NCBI RefSeq assembly: GCF_027943255.1
Contig: NC_072892.1
Coordinates: 116,639,792 to 116,703,791, forward strand
DNA length: 64,000 nucleotides
Direction: 5' to 3'
Source: Anastrepha obliqua
Lineage: Eukaryota > Arthropoda > Insecta > Diptera > Tephritidae
Of the stretch, positions 61,862 through 64,000 are shown one piece after another (position 1 is the first letter of the stretch; the number at the start of each line of letters is the position of its first letter). Below the pieces are notes generated by a model that did no database searches, was not told the origin of the DNA, and was given only the letters and a program-made list of their open reading frames with translations. A program made the translations under genes and the position numbers.

Positions 61862-63106
61862 TTTGTTGTATCACACTGAATGTATTAACGGCCATTCAAA
61901 GCCACCGCAGCAGCAATAGCAACAGCAGCGTCACTTAACGGTATAGCAGAGGCGATGGGAGGAAAAATGCGTAGAAATTCATGCGCAATTACATTTATCC
62001 TGTTTAGGATATTGCTTTGGTAAGTGCGTTTCAGAGTGCAAACATTCGAAAGTGCTGCCTGTGTAGGGGAATAGGTAGAAGGTGAATAAAACCACAGTAT
62101 TTGAAGCATTAGTGGATGTTGGTGATTGCGTGACGTGTGCGTGTACGTGTGCGTATATCTGCATTCGTAAAAAGAGAATGAAGTTGTACGATGGCTATAA
62201 CAACAATAATGATAACAGCAACACCCCCTAAAACGGTTTTTAATGACTCTTTCTTAATACCAAATCTGTGCAAGAACATATCCTATAACAAGTTACATAT
62301 GCATAGATATATATGTATGTGTGTATATATGATGCATGTACCTATGTGTGTGTAAATTACGTGAGCAACATACATAAATTCTTATAAACGAACGTACTCA
62401 TATACATACCTGTAAATAAGTATGTATAAGTGCATACGTACATATGTAAGTGTATATCTATGTATATACGTTCGAAAAAATCGCTCATGTGCCACAAAAA
62501 TGTTTGTGTGGATATGCAAGAAACTTCGGACTCTCGTTTGCCCCTCCTCTGACATTTCACATTCTACCCAAATCTTATCCTTTCCAAGGTGTCGCGAAAG
62601 CTTGCGAATTGTTTTCGGCTCACTTTATTTTTAACTGAAAGTATAAATGGAATTTTTGTCGAAAATATGCACAGTGTTTAAAGACTACGAAAAAAATAAT
62701 CAAACATTTACGATATATGTAAATGCATATTCAGGTAGAATTCGATACTTATACTCGTAGTAAAACGTAGATTCTTTCGAACAATTCCATAATCAGTGTC
62801 AAAATAATCCATAATTACGAACTTTTATTTAATAAAATATTGAAAAATAAATTTCACTCCATTGGGCTATCAAAATTTTTCATATGCGCGGTTTGACTTT
62901 AAGCAAGGAGACTGATGATGTAAAACATTTTATTTTGATTGCCTGTATACAATTTTTTTTATTTATTTATAAAAATCAGAGGACATAAAATCCAGTGAAT
63001 AAGGCGATTGTTCTAACACAGGAATGGTAAACCTAACTAGAAGCTCTTAGTAGGGAACCAATCTCTTGTCCTTCCACAATTCGAATCCCTCTTTAGTTCC
63101 TATTTC
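61862..63106. other. Upstream segment without a called gene
   Basis: If the 61861 ATG is real, its 5' UTR and promoter lie just above it. (CAG/GCA)-type trinucleotide runs occur at 61905-61930, and TATG/TATA-type microsatellites fill 62290-62470. No mobile element recognised. Confidence 0.3.
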
Positions 63107-63330
63107 ACGGCCGCCGTAAACGAATGAATTTGTGCGTGATAACCATTCGGTAGGGCCCGGGTTCGCAACCCATTATGGGTATGAAATTTAAAGTGCTAGA
63201 AAAGGAAAACTATAGCAAACCTCCGAACGCATTTACGCTGAGAAAAAGCTCCTCATAAAAAACCACCTGCCGCTCGGAAGTGGCATAAAACTGAAGATAT
63301 CCCCATTTGTTATACAACATTGTACGTATA
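63107..63330 (+). mobile_element. SINE copy i, degenerate
   Basis: Head CGGCCGCCGTAAACGAATGA, B box as GGGTTCGCAACCC, body AGCTCCTCATAAAAAACCAC, CTGCCGCTCGGAAGTGGCAT and CCCCATTTGTTATACAACAT. Diverged but complete through most of its length. Confidence 0.78.
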
Positions 63331-63780
63331 TATGTATTAATCGGAGATCAAAGAGAACTGGGAAGTAGTTATGTTTGACTAATAGTCCGATCTTCAGCAA
63401 TACTTAACCGACGGTTAAACTGAACCAGAATACCTTTTCTCGGTATTGTCATCCATTATACCTATGGGGCTAAGGTGAATGACTGCTCGATTTTTTTTTA
63501 TGTGGCAGAAAGTGTCCAACAGCATTTAAACTTGCATAATTTTATATCAAAATTGCATAGGCTTTTAAAAATGTTTACTAAGGAGTTTGAGGAAAACTTT
63601 ACTTAAAACTGTACAAAGTTTAAAGTCTAAGTTAAGTAGTTTTTGTAGCAATACGAATTATATTTTTATAAAAAATAAATAAATGGTCCAACTCTGCAAT
63701 ATGTCAGACTGCTATTATTTGACCGCTACTGCATATAAAATTTAACCTTCCTTTGGGCACCCCGGCCCTTAACATATTTA
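63331..63780. other. Gene-free upstream segment
   Basis: AT-rich; nothing recognised. Confidence 0.4.
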
Positions 63781-63782
63781 TA

Positions 63783-64000
63783 AAGAGTGGTTAAGTTTTA
63801 AGGGCCGATGTTGATTTTGAATAAAATACAACTTTTTAGAAAACTATTGTCATTTCTCTTTATTATGATAATACTGGTATGGCTCAATTACGTGTAGATC
63901 AAAATATCGGCCACATGACGGCCGCGGCCTCGATGGTCCAAATTTTCGATGGCGCTGAGGCATAATTGAGGTTCCATGCCGTTAATGTGTCGAATTATCT
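63783..64000 (-). mobile_element. DD41D mariner-like element, 3' end, cut by window edge
   Basis: After TA, AAGAGTGGTTAAGTTTTAAG matches the inverted end of the element at 17760-18631. Minus-strand translation gives IIRHINGMEPQLCLSAIENL then DHRGRGRHVADILIYT-stop, the same C-terminus as the 17760 copy (INGIEPQLCLSVIENLDCRM) but without visible lesions. The rest continues beyond 64000, so whether this copy is intact cannot be judged here. Confidence 0.85.

Overview
This is an AT-rich stretch of an insect nuclear genome. It looks like a higher fly, and the transposon set (including a rosa-type DD41D mariner-like element) fits a tephritid fruit fly, although the species cannot be fixed by eye. 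All coordinates and splice calls below were read by eye; no alignment or search was run.

Almost the whole window is one gene on the minus strand: an Hmx (H6-like / NKX5-class) homeobox transcription factor. Three coding exons join in frame with canonical splice sites: exon 1 at 54840-55669 (ATG, EVDISVVSSPEPSP N-terminus, eh1-like FSISSIL repression motif), exon 2 at 13596-13705 (conserved tryptophan/proline-rich segment), and exon 3 at 2377-3167 (acidic and low-complexity linkers, a complete Q50 homeodomain, and the RVPVLYH motif of the HMX family). The product is 576 residues. Introns are about 10.4 kb and 41.1 kb. In the same frame, directly after the TAG stop, 129 further sense codons of protein-like sequence run to a second TAG at 1987, making this a stop-codon readthrough or alternative C-terminus candidate. 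Upstream, at 61732-61861, lies a possible alternative first exon with a good fly Kozak context and a splice donor whose phase fits directly onto exon 3.

The introns and flanks are filled with degenerate mobile elements: irritans-like mariners (12100, 29980), another mariner with inverted ends (39885-41100), DD41D elements (17760 and, cut by the window edge, 63783), a second family of related transposase remnants (13895, 44990), DD37D transposases (37440, 38690), and non-LTR retrotransposon pieces at 8146, 23380, 25690, 26838, 30300, 44163, 47455, 51728 and 57850. Nine copies of a tRNA-derived SINE with recognisable A and B boxes are present; one has an exact 13-bp target duplication and another has a palindromic MITE nested in its tail. 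Two further short repeat families occur (7507/51424/59427 and 9132/54071).

Between these elements are several TE-poor stretches (18640-23370, 27720-29970, 31930-34420, 41665-43570, 55670-57850, 61200-63100), which are the natural places to look for Hmx regulatory DNA. An orphan 72-codon exon-like ORF with canonical splice signals (50270-50485, + strand) and a zinc-finger ORF (49496-49912) in the large intron have no assigned owner.
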